This document shows, piece after piece, positions 50,113 through 59,144 of a stretch of DNA of 64,000 nt (the first letter of the stretch is position 1; every line of letters begins with the position of its first letter). The notes beneath the pieces were generated by a model, which was not told the origin of the DNA, did not search any database, and saw only the letters and a list, made by a program, of their open reading frames with translations. The stretch spans positions 2,232,001 through 2,296,000 of the forward strand of contig NZ_FOIU01000001.1 of NCBI RefSeq assembly GCF_900111495.1, written 5' to 3'. The position numbers and the translations under genes were made by a program. This stretch comes from Chryseobacterium wanjuense. Its GTDB lineage: Bacteria > Bacteroidota > Bacteroidia > Flavobacteriales > Weeksellaceae.

Positions 50113-52845
50113 TTAAAATTGAAAATTAAGTCCCAAAGAATACACTTTTGGCATTTGATAATAGCCATTATCTATATTTCCGAAAATCTCCGGATCTACT
50201 CCTGAATATTTAGTGATTACAAATACGTTTTGTAACATTCCATAAACTTTCAGGCTGCTTCCTTTGCTGAATATATCTTTAAAGTTATATCCTAAATTCA
50301 CATTATCCAATCTGAAAAATGAAGCATTCTCTACAAATAAATCTGAGAAGTATCTTGGTAAAGAAAACTGATATTCAGGCGTGGAAGAATAAACATTTTG
50401 AAGATAGCTATTGGTAGAAGCCGATTGTAATGAACTGTTAGAAGCTGCATTATTATAAACGTAATTTCCTAAAACAGCTCTCGCACTAAATCCAAAATCC
50501 CAATTTTTATAATTTAATTTGGTATTAAACCCTAAAATAGCATCTGGTTGAGTTGATTTATAATAGTACATATCATTTGAGTTGATAATACCATCACCAT
50601 TTCTATCTACATAAACTCCGTCAAGAGGTTTTCCATTTGTATCATAAACCTGCTGATAAACCAAAAATGAATAAGGCTGATATCCAACAGCATGAGCCTG
50701 AATTTTGTTTCCTACACCTCCTGTAATATCTCCTACTGCTATAAAGAAAGAATTATTTGCTGCACTCACAAGATTCGTGATTTTAGAATTATAATGAGTT
50801 GCATTGAAGGATAATTCCCAAGTTGTATTTTCATTTTTCACGGGAACAACTGTTATTGCACCTTCAATTCCATTGGTATCCATTGTACCAACATTTAGAA
50901 TATTATGGTTACTTAAGTCACCTGCCGCAATTGGAGAATCAACTAATAATTTTTCAGCTTTTTTCTTAAAAATATCAATTGATCCAAAAATTCTGTTATT
51001 TAAAAAACCATAATCAATTCCTAAGTTTTGAGTGGTTGTTGTTTCCCATGTCAAATTAGGATTATAAATATCCGGTCTTAGCATATAATAATATTGTGAA
51101 CCGAATTGATACTGTGCACCCGGAACACTTGGGCTGTAAGAAGCAAAAGCAGGGTAGTAATTATCTCCTAATTCATTATTTCCTGTTTTACCCCAACCTG
51201 CTCTTAATTTTAAAGTATTAAGCCCTGAGTCTTTAAGAAATTCTTCTTCATTAATTTTCCAAGCAACAGAGATACCAGGGAAGTTACCCCAAAGATTATC
51301 TCTTGTGCCATTAAAGAATCGTGAAGAACCATCTCGTCTTATTGATCCTGAAATGATATATTTATTAGCTATCGTAAATATTGCTCTTCCATAAAATGAA
51401 AGTAGAACTAATTTTCTGTCAATTGCATTTACCTGTCCCCCTGTTTGGTTATTACCTTGATAAGTAACTACAAGTGGAGCCGTAGTATGAAAATCCTGAT
51501 ATGAATATCCTGCCGTAAAGTCTACATTCGTATTCAGGCTTGTAATATTCTTAGTATAATTGAAATATGTTTCCAATAACTTATTTTTCTTTTCCATAGA
51601 ATAAGGTCTGTAGGAACCTAAAACACCTATTCCAGATTTATAAGCCGGATTAATTGTTGTAGCACCTTCTCCTTTTGAATAATCGTATCCTGCATTTACA
51701 TTAAAGTGTAAGTCAGGCAGAAAATGAAGTTTATAATCCAATTGGATATTTCCTAATGCTCTCCAAACAGATGAAACATCTCTTACAGCTTCTAATTGAG
51801 CCACTGGATTGGCAGTTGCATTTACATTAAGCCCTGTTGCTGAAGCTGGGTCAAGCCATTCATAGTAACCACCATAATTGGAATTTCCCGAATATACAGG
51901 CTGAGTAGGATCAAAATAAGTTGCATTTGCAATTGCACCCGTTGCCGGAAAACGATTATCCGTAAAGGTACCTTTAGCATTAATATTTACACTTAAATGA
52001 TTATCCAAAAACTTAGGATTAAGATTTAATGCAGCAGAAGTTCTACGGAACGAATTGGTTCTTACAATACCGTTTTGTTCATTATATCCTAATGATAATC
52101 TATATGGTAATCCTTTAACTCCTCCAGATACAGCCACATTATTATCTGTTCCCCAAGCTTTTTGATAAATCTGGTTCTGCCAATTAGTATTTGCATTTCC
52201 TAACCTGGCTATATAAGAAGGTGTAGCATTCTGATTTACAAAGGCTCTGAATTCATCAGCATTTAGAACATCTACATTTCCCATTTTAGTAGATATAGAA
52301 GCCAATGTAGAGAAATTAACTTTTAATTTACCCGCAGACCCTTGCTTAGTTGTTATTAAAATTACCCCATTGGATGCTCTGTTTCCATAAATTGCAGTTG
52401 CAGATGCGTCCTTTAAAATATCGAATGATTGAATATCATTTGGATTGATTAAAGAAAGAGGGTCAGCAGCTCCACTTATCCCACTAAAATCCTGTGGAAC
52501 ACCATCAATAACAATTAATGGAGATTGAGACCCGTTTAAAGATCCAATCCCACGAATCCTAATAGAAGTTCCTGATCCTGGTGCTCCACTATTTCCCACA
52601 ATAGCAACTCCGGGGGTTTTTCCTTGAATTAATTGCCCTGGCGAAGTGGCACCACCATTGAAATCTTTCGCACTAATAGAGGAAATTGATCCTGTAAGAT
52701 CCGTTTTCTTCTGCTTCCCATATCCAATGAGCACAACCTCTTCTATTTTTTTCTCTTTTTGTGTAGAGTCTGTCTGCGCATGAATCATTGTACTTGCCAA
52801 TAAAAATGCAGGCGCAATTTTTAATACCGTTGTAAAATTTTTCAC
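50113..52845 (-). CDS. susC: SusC/RagA family TonB-linked outer membrane receptor
   Basis: 910 residues. Signal peptide ending MIHAQ. The TonB box / plug begin with KKIEEVVLIGYGKQKKTDLT, and the SusC plug signature DASATAIYGNRASNGVILIT is exact. Unlike most SusC proteins it lacks the roughly 90-residue carboxypeptidase-like domain between the signal and plug, as in some maltodextrin-specific receptors. The barrel ends in YSLGLNFQF with a terminal Phe. It imports maltodextrin with SusD under TonB power. First gene of the locus; the 312-bp region upstream is shared with metG. Confidence 0.95.
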   Translation of the reverse strand: MKNFTTVLKIAPAFLLASTMIHAQTDSTQKEKKIEEVVLIGYGKQKKTDLTGSISSISAKDFNGGATSPGQLIQGKTPGVAIVGNSGAPGSGTSIRIRGIGSLNGSQSPLIVIDGVPQDFSGISGAADPLSLINPNDIQSFDILKDASATAIYGNRASNGVILITTKQGSAGKLKVNFSTLASISTKMGNVDVLNADEFRAFVNQNATPSYIARLGNANTNWQNQIYQKAWGTDNNVAVSGGVKGLPYRLSLGYNEQNGIVRTNSFRRTSAALNLNPKFLDNHLSVNINAKGTFTDNRFPATGAIANATYFDPTQPVYSGNSNYGGYYEWLDPASATGLNVNATANPVAQLEAVRDVSSVWRALGNIQLDYKLHFLPDLHFNVNAGYDYSKGEGATTINPAYKSGIGVLGSYRPYSMEKKNKLLETYFNYTKNITSLNTNVDFTAGYSYQDFHTTAPLVVTYQGNNQTGGQVNAIDRKLVLLSFYGRAIFTIANKYIISGSIRRDGSSRFFNGTRDNLWGNFPGISVAWKINEEEFLKDSGLNTLKLRAGWGKTGNNELGDNYYPAFASYSPSVPGAQYQFGSQYYYMLRPDIYNPNLTWETTTTQNLGIDYGFLNNRIFGSIDIFKKKAEKLLVDSPIAAGDLSNHNILNVGTMDTNGIEGAITVVPVKNENTTWELSFNATHYNSKITNLVSAANNSFFIAVGDITGGVGNKIQAHAVGYQPYSFLVYQQVYDTNGKPLDGVYVDRNGDGIINSNDMYYYKSTQPDAILGFNTKLNYKNWDFGFSARAVLGNYVYNNAASNSSLQSASTNSYLQNVYSSTPEYQFSLPRYFSDLFVENASFFRLDNVNLGYNFKDIFSKGSSLKVYGMLQNVFVITKYSGVDPEIFGNIDNGYYQMPKVYSLGLNFQF

Positions 52846-53053
52846 AATATTGTTTTTTATATAGTTTCGTTTTTTTAATAATTTTTGGCAATGAGCCAGC
52901 TATGCAATTTATAAAAAAATTAGAATTATCATAAATTTATTTAAAATTTAGATAATTTTATGTAAATTTCTTGATGATTATAAATCAAATATCTGTTTTT
53001 CATTTAATTACATCAAATTATGCGAAACATAATAACTTATTAGAATTAATATA

Positions 53054-53073
53054 AGTTAAACATTTGTTTAACT
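53054..53073. promoter_or_regulatory. Inverted repeat in the susC-metG divergent region
   Basis: AGTTAAAC-ATTT-GTTTAACT is a perfect 8-bp inverted repeat with a 4-nt spacer, about 210 bp upstream of susC. It is a possible regulator-binding site. Otherwise the 52846-53152 region is very AT-rich with no gene. Confidence 0.4.
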
Positions 53074-53152
53074 AAATGTAATATTTCATCGCATCGCAGA
53101 GCCGAAAAACCTCATAAAAACAGCAATTACCATAACTTTCAAGGATAATTCT

Positions 53153-53160
53153 TATCTTTG
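53153..53160 (+). promoter_or_regulatory. -7 promoter element of metG
   Basis: TATCTTTG matches TAnnTTTG and lies 21 nt before the metG ATG at 53182. It overlaps the alternative TTG start at 53158, which is therefore rejected. Confidence 0.65.
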
Positions 53161-53181
53161 CAGTTAAAACTTTACTATAAA

Positions 53182-55215
53182 ATGTCAAACAGAAAGATGA
53201 TTACGGCAGCTTTGCCTTATGCAAACGGCCCGGTTCATATAGGACATTTGGCAGGTGTATATATTCCTGCGGATGTTTACGCAAGATTTCAGAGAAGATT
53301 AGGAAAAGATGTAGCGTTTATCTGTGGTTCGGATGAGCACGGAATTCCTATCACCATAAGAGCTAAAAAAGAAGGAGTTACCCCTCAGGATATCGTTGAT
53401 AAATACCACGAAATCATTAAAAAATCTTTTGCAGATTTAGGGATTTCATTTGATGAATATTCTAGAACGACCTCTAAAAAACATTATGAAACCAGTCAGG
53501 ATTTCTTTAAAGTTCTTTATGAAAAAGGGAAATTCACGGAAGAGGTTTCTGAACAGTATTTTGATGAGCAGGCTAATGAATTTTTAGCCGACCGATACAT
53601 CGTGGGGACTTGCCCGAATTGTGGAAATGAAAACGCTTACGGTGATCAGTGTGAAAGATGCGGTACTACCCTTTCTCCGTCTGAATTGATTAATCCAAAA
53701 TCAATGCTAAGCGGAAATGTTCCTATCCTTAAAGCAACAAAGAACTGGTATCTTCCATTAAATGAATATGAAAATTTTCTGAACGAATGGATCATTGAAG
53801 GCCACAAAGACGACTGGAAACCAAACGTTTACGGACAGGTTAAATCCTGGCTGAACGAAGGCCTAAAACCTCGTGCCATGACCAGAGATCTGAACTGGGG
53901 AGTTCCGGTTCCGCTTCCGGATGCTGAAGGAAAAGTGCTGTATGTATGGTTTGATGCGCCGATCGGATATATTTCTTTCACCAAAGAATGGGCGGAGAAA
54001 AACGGAAAAAACTGGAAAGATTACTGGCAAAGTGAAGGAAGTGATTTGGTGCACTTTATTGGTAAGGATAATATTGTGTTCCACTGTATTATTTTCCCTG
54101 CGATGATGAAGGCTCACGGAGATTTTATCATGCCAGCGAATGTTCCGGCTTTTGAATTCCTTAACCTTGAAAATGATAAAATTTCGACTTCAAGAAACTG
54201 GGCAGTCTGGGCTCATGAGTATGTTGAAGATTTCCCTGGACAACAGGATGTTTTAAGATATGCTCTTCTTTCATCTGCTCCGGAAACAAAGGATAATAAT
54301 TTTACATGGAAAGATTTTCAGACGAAAAATAATTCTGAGTTGGTAGGAATTTTCGGAAACTTTATTAATAGAGTTGCGGTTCTTATTCATAAATATTATG
54401 ACGGAATTGTTCCTCAAGGTGATGCAAACTCTCCTGAATTAAAGGAAATTAATAAATCCGCAAAAGAAATTTCCGGATTCCTTGAAAATTATGAATTCAG
54501 AAATTCTTTGACAGCATTAATGAATTTAGCACGCTTCGGAAACCAATACCTTCAGACTGAAGAGCCTTGGAAAACGATTAAAGACAATCCTGAAAAGGCG
54601 GCTCAGTCTTTATTTGTCGGCGCTCAGATTGCGGTTGCTTTAGCGCAGTTGTGCGAACCATTTATGCCTTTCAGTTCTGAAAAATTATTGAATATGTTTA
54701 ATGTTCAAAAACAAAGCTGGAGTGATATTGAAACTCAATCGGTTTTAATTGAAACAGGTCATAAAATCAATGAATCATCGCTTCTTTTCTCAAAAATTGA
54801 AGACGATGTTATTGAAGCCCAAATCCAAAAGCTGGAAGACACCAAACAAAATAATAAAAAAACAAACCCTAACGCCAACCCTATGAAAGACGAAATCACT
54901 TTTGATGATTTTACAAAAATCGACTTGAGAACTGCCACTATTTTAGAAGCTGAAAAAGTAGAAAAAGCAGATAAATTATTGAAACTTAAAGTAGATACAG
55001 GCGTAGACATAAGAACGGTAGTTTCCGGAATTGCAGAAAGCTTCACTCCGGAAGAGGTAATCGGAAAGCAGGTGATGATCTTATTAAACCTTGCTCCAAG
55101 AAAAATCAGAGGAATTGAATCTCAGGGAATGTTGTTATTAACGACAAAAGCTGACGGAAAATTGTCTTTTGTAACACCTGATGAAACGGTTGAAAATGGT
55201 ATTGAGATCGGATAA
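53182..55215 (+). CDS. metG: Methionyl-tRNA synthetase
   Basis: 677 residues. Class Ia synthetase: HIGH-type motif VHIGHLAG, zinc knuckle CPNCGNENAYGDQCERCG, and KMSKS-type motif KISTSRNW. An anticodon-binding helical domain follows. The C-terminal 110 residues or so (ITFDDFTKIDLRTATILEAE to ENGIEIG) form the Trbp111/EMAP-like tRNA-binding domain that dimerises the enzyme. It charges tRNA-Met in the cytoplasm. Single gene with its own promoter and terminator. Confidence 0.97.
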   Translation: MSNRKMITAALPYANGPVHIGHLAGVYIPADVYARFQRRLGKDVAFICGSDEHGIPITIRAKKEGVTPQDIVDKYHEIIKKSFADLGISFDEYSRTTSKKHYETSQDFFKVLYEKGKFTEEVSEQYFDEQANEFLADRYIVGTCPNCGNENAYGDQCERCGTTLSPSELINPKSMLSGNVPILKATKNWYLPLNEYENFLNEWIIEGHKDDWKPNVYGQVKSWLNEGLKPRAMTRDLNWGVPVPLPDAEGKVLYVWFDAPIGYISFTKEWAEKNGKNWKDYWQSEGSDLVHFIGKDNIVFHCIIFPAMMKAHGDFIMPANVPAFEFLNLENDKISTSRNWAVWAHEYVEDFPGQQDVLRYALLSSAPETKDNNFTWKDFQTKNNSELVGIFGNFINRVAVLIHKYYDGIVPQGDANSPELKEINKSAKEISGFLENYEFRNSLTALMNLARFGNQYLQTEEPWKTIKDNPEKAAQSLFVGAQIAVALAQLCEPFMPFSSEKLLNMFNVQKQSWSDIETQSVLIETGHKINESSLLFSKIEDDVIEAQIQKLEDTKQNNKKTNPNANPMKDEITFDDFTKIDLRTATILEAEKVEKADKLLKLKVDTGVDIRTVVSGIAESFTPEEVIGKQVMILLNLAPRKIRGIESQGMLLLTTKADGKLSFVTPDETVENGIEIG

Positions 55216-55235
55216 TTTCAATATTTTAGATATAG

Positions 55236-55266
55236 AAAAGACGCATAATTAATGCGTCTTTTTTTA
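55236..55266 (+). terminator. Terminator after metG
   Basis: AAAAGACGCAT pairs with ATGCGTCTTTT (11 bp) around a 5-nt loop, followed by more T. Confidence 0.85.
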
Positions 55267-55267
55267 T

Positions 55268-55303
55268 TGTCATTGCGAGGAGCGAAGCGACGAAGCAATG
55301 ACA
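55268..55303. repeat. TGTCATTGC / GCAATGACA hairpin repeat
   Basis: A perfect 9-bp stem encloses GAGGAGCGAAGCGACGA. Related strings are at 18663-18722 and 36056-36085. It lies between the converging metG and methyltransferase genes. Confidence 0.65.
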
Positions 55304-55310
55304 TACAGTA

Positions 55311-56021
55311 CTACTTCTTGGTCAGTTTTGCTAGATAAGAATCCTCATCCTGCAAGACTTTTTCAATCTTAAAACCATTATTTTCCGCGGCATTTTTTAA
55401 AGTGTTAAAATCAAGATACAGCCATTTTATAGGGTCTTCCGATTCGCCTTTGTAATGGACAATATAATCCAGTTCACCATAATATCCTTCTGCCGGAATA
55501 TAAACTCCCCCATCTTCATCACGGTCGAACATATATAAAATATCGGTGCTGTCGATAAAAACCTGACCATTTTTATTCAACAAAGAATATAATTTTTTAA
55601 GATAAATATCAATAACGGTAAGACTTTGGAAAATCCCCGTTCCGTTCATCAATAACAAGATTGTGTCGAAATTCTCCCCGGAAAAGTGGAGCATATTTTC
55701 AGCTACAGCTTTTTTGATTCCCCGCAATTTGCAGATCTCAATAGCTTTTGGTGAAATATCCAATGCTGTCACCTCAAGATTTCTTTCATTTTGAAGATAT
55801 AAGGCATGCGAGCCCGCTCCTGCTCCGATATCCAACGTTTTTCCCTGAGCTAATTGAAGTGCCTTCTGCTCAATACCGTTCATCTCTTCGAAGTCTCTGA
55901 AAAGATAATCGACAGGAAGCTCATCCAGTTCGGAAATTGAAGTTTCAGTCTGCAGATCTTCAGGATTTTCGTTGTGATAGTAGTCCCAGATGGCCTTACC
56001 CATTAAGTCTTTCATAGTCAT
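55311..56021 (-). CDS. Class I SAM-dependent methyltransferase
   Basis: 236 residues (the ATG two codons later is also possible). SAM motif I is LDIGAGAGSHALYLQ, with the acidic residue of motif post-I in VTALDISPKAIEICKLRGI and motif II in FDTILLLMNGTGIFQSL. The target is not evident; the N-terminal IWDYYHNENPEDLQTE and C-terminal part (YIVHYKGESEDPIKWLYLDF) are typical of small-molecule methyltransferases. The promoter region is AT-rich with TATCTTTA near 56036 and a 7-bp tandem repeat further upstream. Confidence 0.88.
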   Translation of the reverse strand: MTMKDLMGKAIWDYYHNENPEDLQTETSISELDELPVDYLFRDFEEMNGIEQKALQLAQGKTLDIGAGAGSHALYLQNERNLEVTALDISPKAIEICKLRGIKKAVAENMLHFSGENFDTILLLMNGTGIFQSLTVIDIYLKKLYSLLNKNGQVFIDSTDILYMFDRDEDGGVYIPAEGYYGELDYIVHYKGESEDPIKWLYLDFNTLKNAAENNGFKIEKVLQDEDSYLAKLTKK

Positions 56022-56072
56022 TTTTAAAAGTGTAAAGATAAAGTTTTTGAATTGAATACGGGTTTCGGGGTG

Positions 56073-56121
56073 CGAGTTTCGAGTTTCGAGTTTCGAGTTT
56101 CGAGTTTTGAGTTTTGAGTTT
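56073..56121. repeat. Seven tandem copies of a 7-bp unit
   Basis: CGAGTTT is repeated five times without interruption (56073-56107), followed by two TGAGTTT units (56108-56121). It begins 52 bp upstream of the methyltransferase start. Copy number of such a short tandem can change by slippage. Confidence 0.9.
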
Positions 56122-56167
56122 TGTTCATAAAACTTTATAGGTTTGAGGAGGATCTAAAACAGCATCT

Positions 56168-56225
56168 GAATTCCCCTCCTCCGGAGGGGTGGCGAAAATT
56201 CTAAAGAATTTTTGACGGGGTGGTT
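56168..56225 (-). repeat. Twin-hairpin ACCACCCCGTC repeat, copy R4
   Basis: Reverse orientation: GAATTCCCCTCCTCCGGAGG then GGTGGCGAAAATTC and GACGGGGTGGTT. Same two hairpins as R1-R3. Confidence 0.75.
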
Positions 56226-56264
56226 TTCAACAGCGTCCTTCTCATAGTCTCAATAGAAATAAAA

Positions 56265-56299
56265 CAAAGCCTTGTCTTATCAGTAAGAACAAGGCTTTG
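56265..56299 (-). terminator. Terminator of the efflux operon
   Basis: CAAAGCCTTGT pairs with ACAAGGCTTTG (11 bp) with CTTAT/GTAAG extending into the loop, followed on the minus strand by TTTTATTTC; 21 bp after the MFS stop. Confidence 0.6.
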
Positions 56300-56320
56300 C
56301 CAATGAAAAACAAGGTATCT

Positions 56321-57910
56321 TTACATCGCAGACCCGGCTGCATCTTTTATTTCCTCAACAATTTCTCTTTCTCTTATTCTTCTTTTTGCAATGATAGATT
56401 TGCCGTTCAAAACCCTTATAAACCTTAAATATTCAAATCTTTTGGCTCCAAAATGATGCGTTAAAACATACAATAACACTCCAAAACCAACCAAAATGAT
56501 GTATCCGAATATTTTCTTATTGGCCGCAAGAATGGCGTTGAGCTGGATCGTCTTCATATTAGACATCACATTTTGCGGAGAAATGGTCATCCCATCCATA
56601 TACACAGCCAAATCTCCGAGGCTTACAATCTGAAACTGATATTGAAACCAGGACATTAACGCCGAAAAAATACCAACAACTAAAAAAGTTCTCCAAACCA
56701 GCACCAGTCCTATCGCAGCCAGCATATCATTTAATTCTAATTTATCTAAAGTGTAAAACCAGACCGAAATGAACAAAGCCCCCATTCCATACCCTTTTAA
56801 AAACATGGGTAAATACCAATATTCATAGTTAAATTCCAGAACCATAGAGAAATACATGATCAGAGCATAGCCAATCATGGCCGAAAATCCTGAGAAGATG
56901 AACATTTTCAAAGGTTTCTGTCTTTTAAACCAGAAAATCGCTGTCATTCCAGCCGCACCCAACCCGGGAATCATCAGCAAGCTCAGTTTTGCATTGGTTA
57001 ATTGATCATACCCCAAAACACCTACCGCAAAAATATTCTGTATCGAAGTTGTTCCTAAAAACATTCCCAGCCAAAACAACATGAACAAGCCATTCAAAAC
57101 ATTACTTCTCGTAAATACTGAAAGGGAAAGATATGGCCTTTTTAAAGTAAACTGACGCACGATCAACACTGCAAAACTTACAAAAGCCGCAATACTTGAA
57201 TTAATAATTTTTGTTGAATTCAACCAGTCCTGTTGTTTTCCAAACGAAAGAACATAAGCCGAAAACATAAAAGTAGACATAAACAAGATAATACTCATCC
57301 AATCAATATGATACAATGGAACTTTGAGCGAAAAATATTTATTATGCATCAAAACCCAGCACAAAAGTGCCATAACCAGACATAGTATTGCAATTACAAT
57401 AAAAAACTGCTGCCAATTGTATACAATAGAAACCTTTACGGCATAATAACTTGAAATTTGAGTCAATGTTAAAACTGCTGTATAAAACACCCCGTAAAAA
57501 ACACCACGATCCCCAATCATCATCATTAATGGCAAAAACAGTTCGATGGCGACCATCATTTTCAGAAAACCCATAACCAATGAAACACCAATGATCACCA
57601 CCGGACTGAACGTCGTAGCATTCACACAGTTCAGCAATCCCAAAAGCACCAGTAGCAACACCATTTTATTTCGGACTTTAAATCTCATTTTCATCCTGAG
57701 AACGATAGGCATACAAGCTCCCATCCCAATGGTAGTGGCATAGCTCGCAAACATAAAATATTCTGAAAGCTCACCCGTACCTCCAACCATAAAACTAATA
57801 TTTCCGGTATACACGCCTCCCAAAGGCAAGACCACAATCACCAGCAATACAATCATCAACAGCTGAACAGGTTTCGGAACCCAGTCGTTAAATAATCCTT
57901 TGTTGTACAT
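56321..57910 (-). CDS. MFS drug efflux protein (DHA2-like) of a tripartite pump
   Basis: 529 residues with about 14 hydrophobic segments, fitting the 14-helix DHA2 group (EmrB type), though the motif A and C sequences are weak. The first helix starts after KPVQLLMIVLLVIVVLPLGG. It should be the inner-membrane pump of the three-part system with the HlyD and TolC proteins upstream. The C-terminal tail is basic and acidic mixed (IAKRRIREREIVEEIKD). 101 bp after hlyD, a gap holding a repeat hairpin. Substrate unknown. Confidence 0.85.
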   Translation of the reverse strand: MYNKGLFNDWVPKPVQLLMIVLLVIVVLPLGGVYTGNISFMVGGTGELSEYFMFASYATTIGMGACMPIVLRMKMRFKVRNKMVLLLVLLGLLNCVNATTFSPVVIIGVSLVMGFLKMMVAIELFLPLMMMIGDRGVFYGVFYTAVLTLTQISSYYAVKVSIVYNWQQFFIVIAILCLVMALLCWVLMHNKYFSLKVPLYHIDWMSIILFMSTFMFSAYVLSFGKQQDWLNSTKIINSSIAAFVSFAVLIVRQFTLKRPYLSLSVFTRSNVLNGLFMLFWLGMFLGTTSIQNIFAVGVLGYDQLTNAKLSLLMIPGLGAAGMTAIFWFKRQKPLKMFIFSGFSAMIGYALIMYFSMVLEFNYEYWYLPMFLKGYGMGALFISVWFYTLDKLELNDMLAAIGLVLVWRTFLVVGIFSALMSWFQYQFQIVSLGDLAVYMDGMTISPQNVMSNMKTIQLNAILAANKKIFGYIILVGFGVLLYVLTHHFGAKRFEYLRFIRVLNGKSIIAKRRIREREIVEEIKDAAGSAM

Positions 57911-57930
57911 TTTTTACAAATTTGATGTTA

Positions 57931-58006
57931 TAGGCAGGAGGTCAGAAGCTGGAAGAGGGTAGTTTATCCACTGCTAAAACTTCCAGCTTCCAGCTCCTTA
58001 ACCAAT
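57931..58006. repeat. Dispersed GGAAGC-type palindromic repeat, copy 3, inside the efflux operon
   Basis: GAAGCTGGAAGAGGGTAGTT faces AAAACTTCCAGCTTCCAGC, giving a long stem between the HlyD and MFS genes. Confidence 0.65.
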
Positions 58007-58011
58007 CATTC

Positions 58012-59124
58012 TTAATTAATCTTCACATTCAGGTTCATTCCCGCGCTGAGTTTTTCAACATTTTCTTTTTTATTAGAAGCCGTAAACTCGATTCTTACAG
58101 GAATTCTTTGCTGAACCTTAATGAAATTACCTGTCGAATTATCCGTCGGAACATTGGAATACCTGGAACCAGTCGCTGCAGAAATCGCCGTTACAACCCC
58201 TTCAAATTTTTGTCCGCCCAACGCATCGGCTGTCATCATCATTTTCTCTCCGATTTTGATGTTCGGCATCTGGCTTTCCAGGAAGTTGGCGGTTACCCAT
58301 TTTTGTCCGTTTAAAACAATGGTCGCTACCTGTTGGCCAGGTTGAATCAGTTGTCCTTCAGAGATCGTTCTTCTTCCCATCACACCGTCATAAGGTGCTG
58401 TAATAACCGTATATGAAAGATTGATTTTTGCCATATCCAATGCAGATTTTGTTCTTTTAATTTCAGCATCGTTAATTCCTAATCTGCTCTTCACTTCCGT
58501 TGTAGAAAGATTGGCAGATTGTTTTTGATTAGCCAAAGCTTCATAAGCCGCTTTTTGTGCATCATACTCAGTTTTTACCTGGTCATACTGCTGTCTGGTT
58601 ACCGCCTCCGAAGCCAAAAGATTTTTATATCTGTTTAAATTCTGTTCAGCATTCCAGAGTCTGGCTTTTGCTCCTGCAATATTAGCTTCCATCACGCTTA
58701 CGTTGTTGGAGACGGTATTTACAGATGAACTTGTTGCAGTACGTTGAGCCAATGCATTCTGATACGCTGCTTCAGCCTGACCCAATTGTGTTAAAATCTC
58801 ACGATCGTCGAGGATAACTAATGTGTCCCCTTTCTTAACTTTCTGATGTTCAATGAATTTTATTTCTTTAATATAAGCCGAAACTCTTGTGTTGATCGGG
58901 TTGATAAACTCCTCAACCTGAGCTGCTTCCGTGTAGGTTTTGTCTCCCACATGAAAATATTCACGCACCAGCCAATACAAGCCAAATCCAATCACCAGAA
59001 ATACCACGATATTCGAAATTATCGCTCTGATTTTGTTTCTTTTATTTTGTTTCTTTTTTTCAGCAACACTTGATTGTGCAGGTGCTGAAGATGTATTTTG
59101 AGTATTTTGTTCCTTATTTTCCAT
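58012..59124 (-). CDS. HlyD/EmrA-type periplasmic adaptor
   Basis: 370 residues. A Gln/Ser-rich cytosolic tail is followed by one membrane helix (about 31-52, IRAIISNIVVFLVIGFGLYW). The periplasmic part shows the first half of a lipoyl-like hinge (YIKEIKFIEHQKVKKGDTLVIL), a coiled-coil hairpin (about 112-205, EAAYQNALAQRT and NRYKNLLASEAVTRQQ), the second lipoyl half (VITAPYDGVMGRRTISEGQLIQPGQ) and a beta-barrel. It links the MFS pump to the outer-membrane TolC protein. 20 bp after tolC. Confidence 0.93.
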   Translation of the reverse strand: MENKEQNTQNTSSAPAQSSVAEKKKQNKRNKIRAIISNIVVFLVIGFGLYWLVREYFHVGDKTYTEAAQVEEFINPINTRVSAYIKEIKFIEHQKVKKGDTLVILDDREILTQLGQAEAAYQNALAQRTATSSSVNTVSNNVSVMEANIAGAKARLWNAEQNLNRYKNLLASEAVTRQQYDQVKTEYDAQKAAYEALANQKQSANLSTTEVKSRLGINDAEIKRTKSALDMAKINLSYTVITAPYDGVMGRRTISEGQLIQPGQQVATIVLNGQKWVTANFLESQMPNIKIGEKMMMTADALGGQKFEGVVTAISAATGSRYSNVPTDNSTGNFIKVQQRIPVRIEFTASNKKENVEKLSAGMNLNVKIN

Positions 59125-59144
59125 TGTTTTCAGTTTTTTAAAAA

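Noticed and set aside
56073-56121. Possible CRISPR array
   Set aside because: Units are 7 bp in direct tandem with no spacers; no cas genes are nearby.
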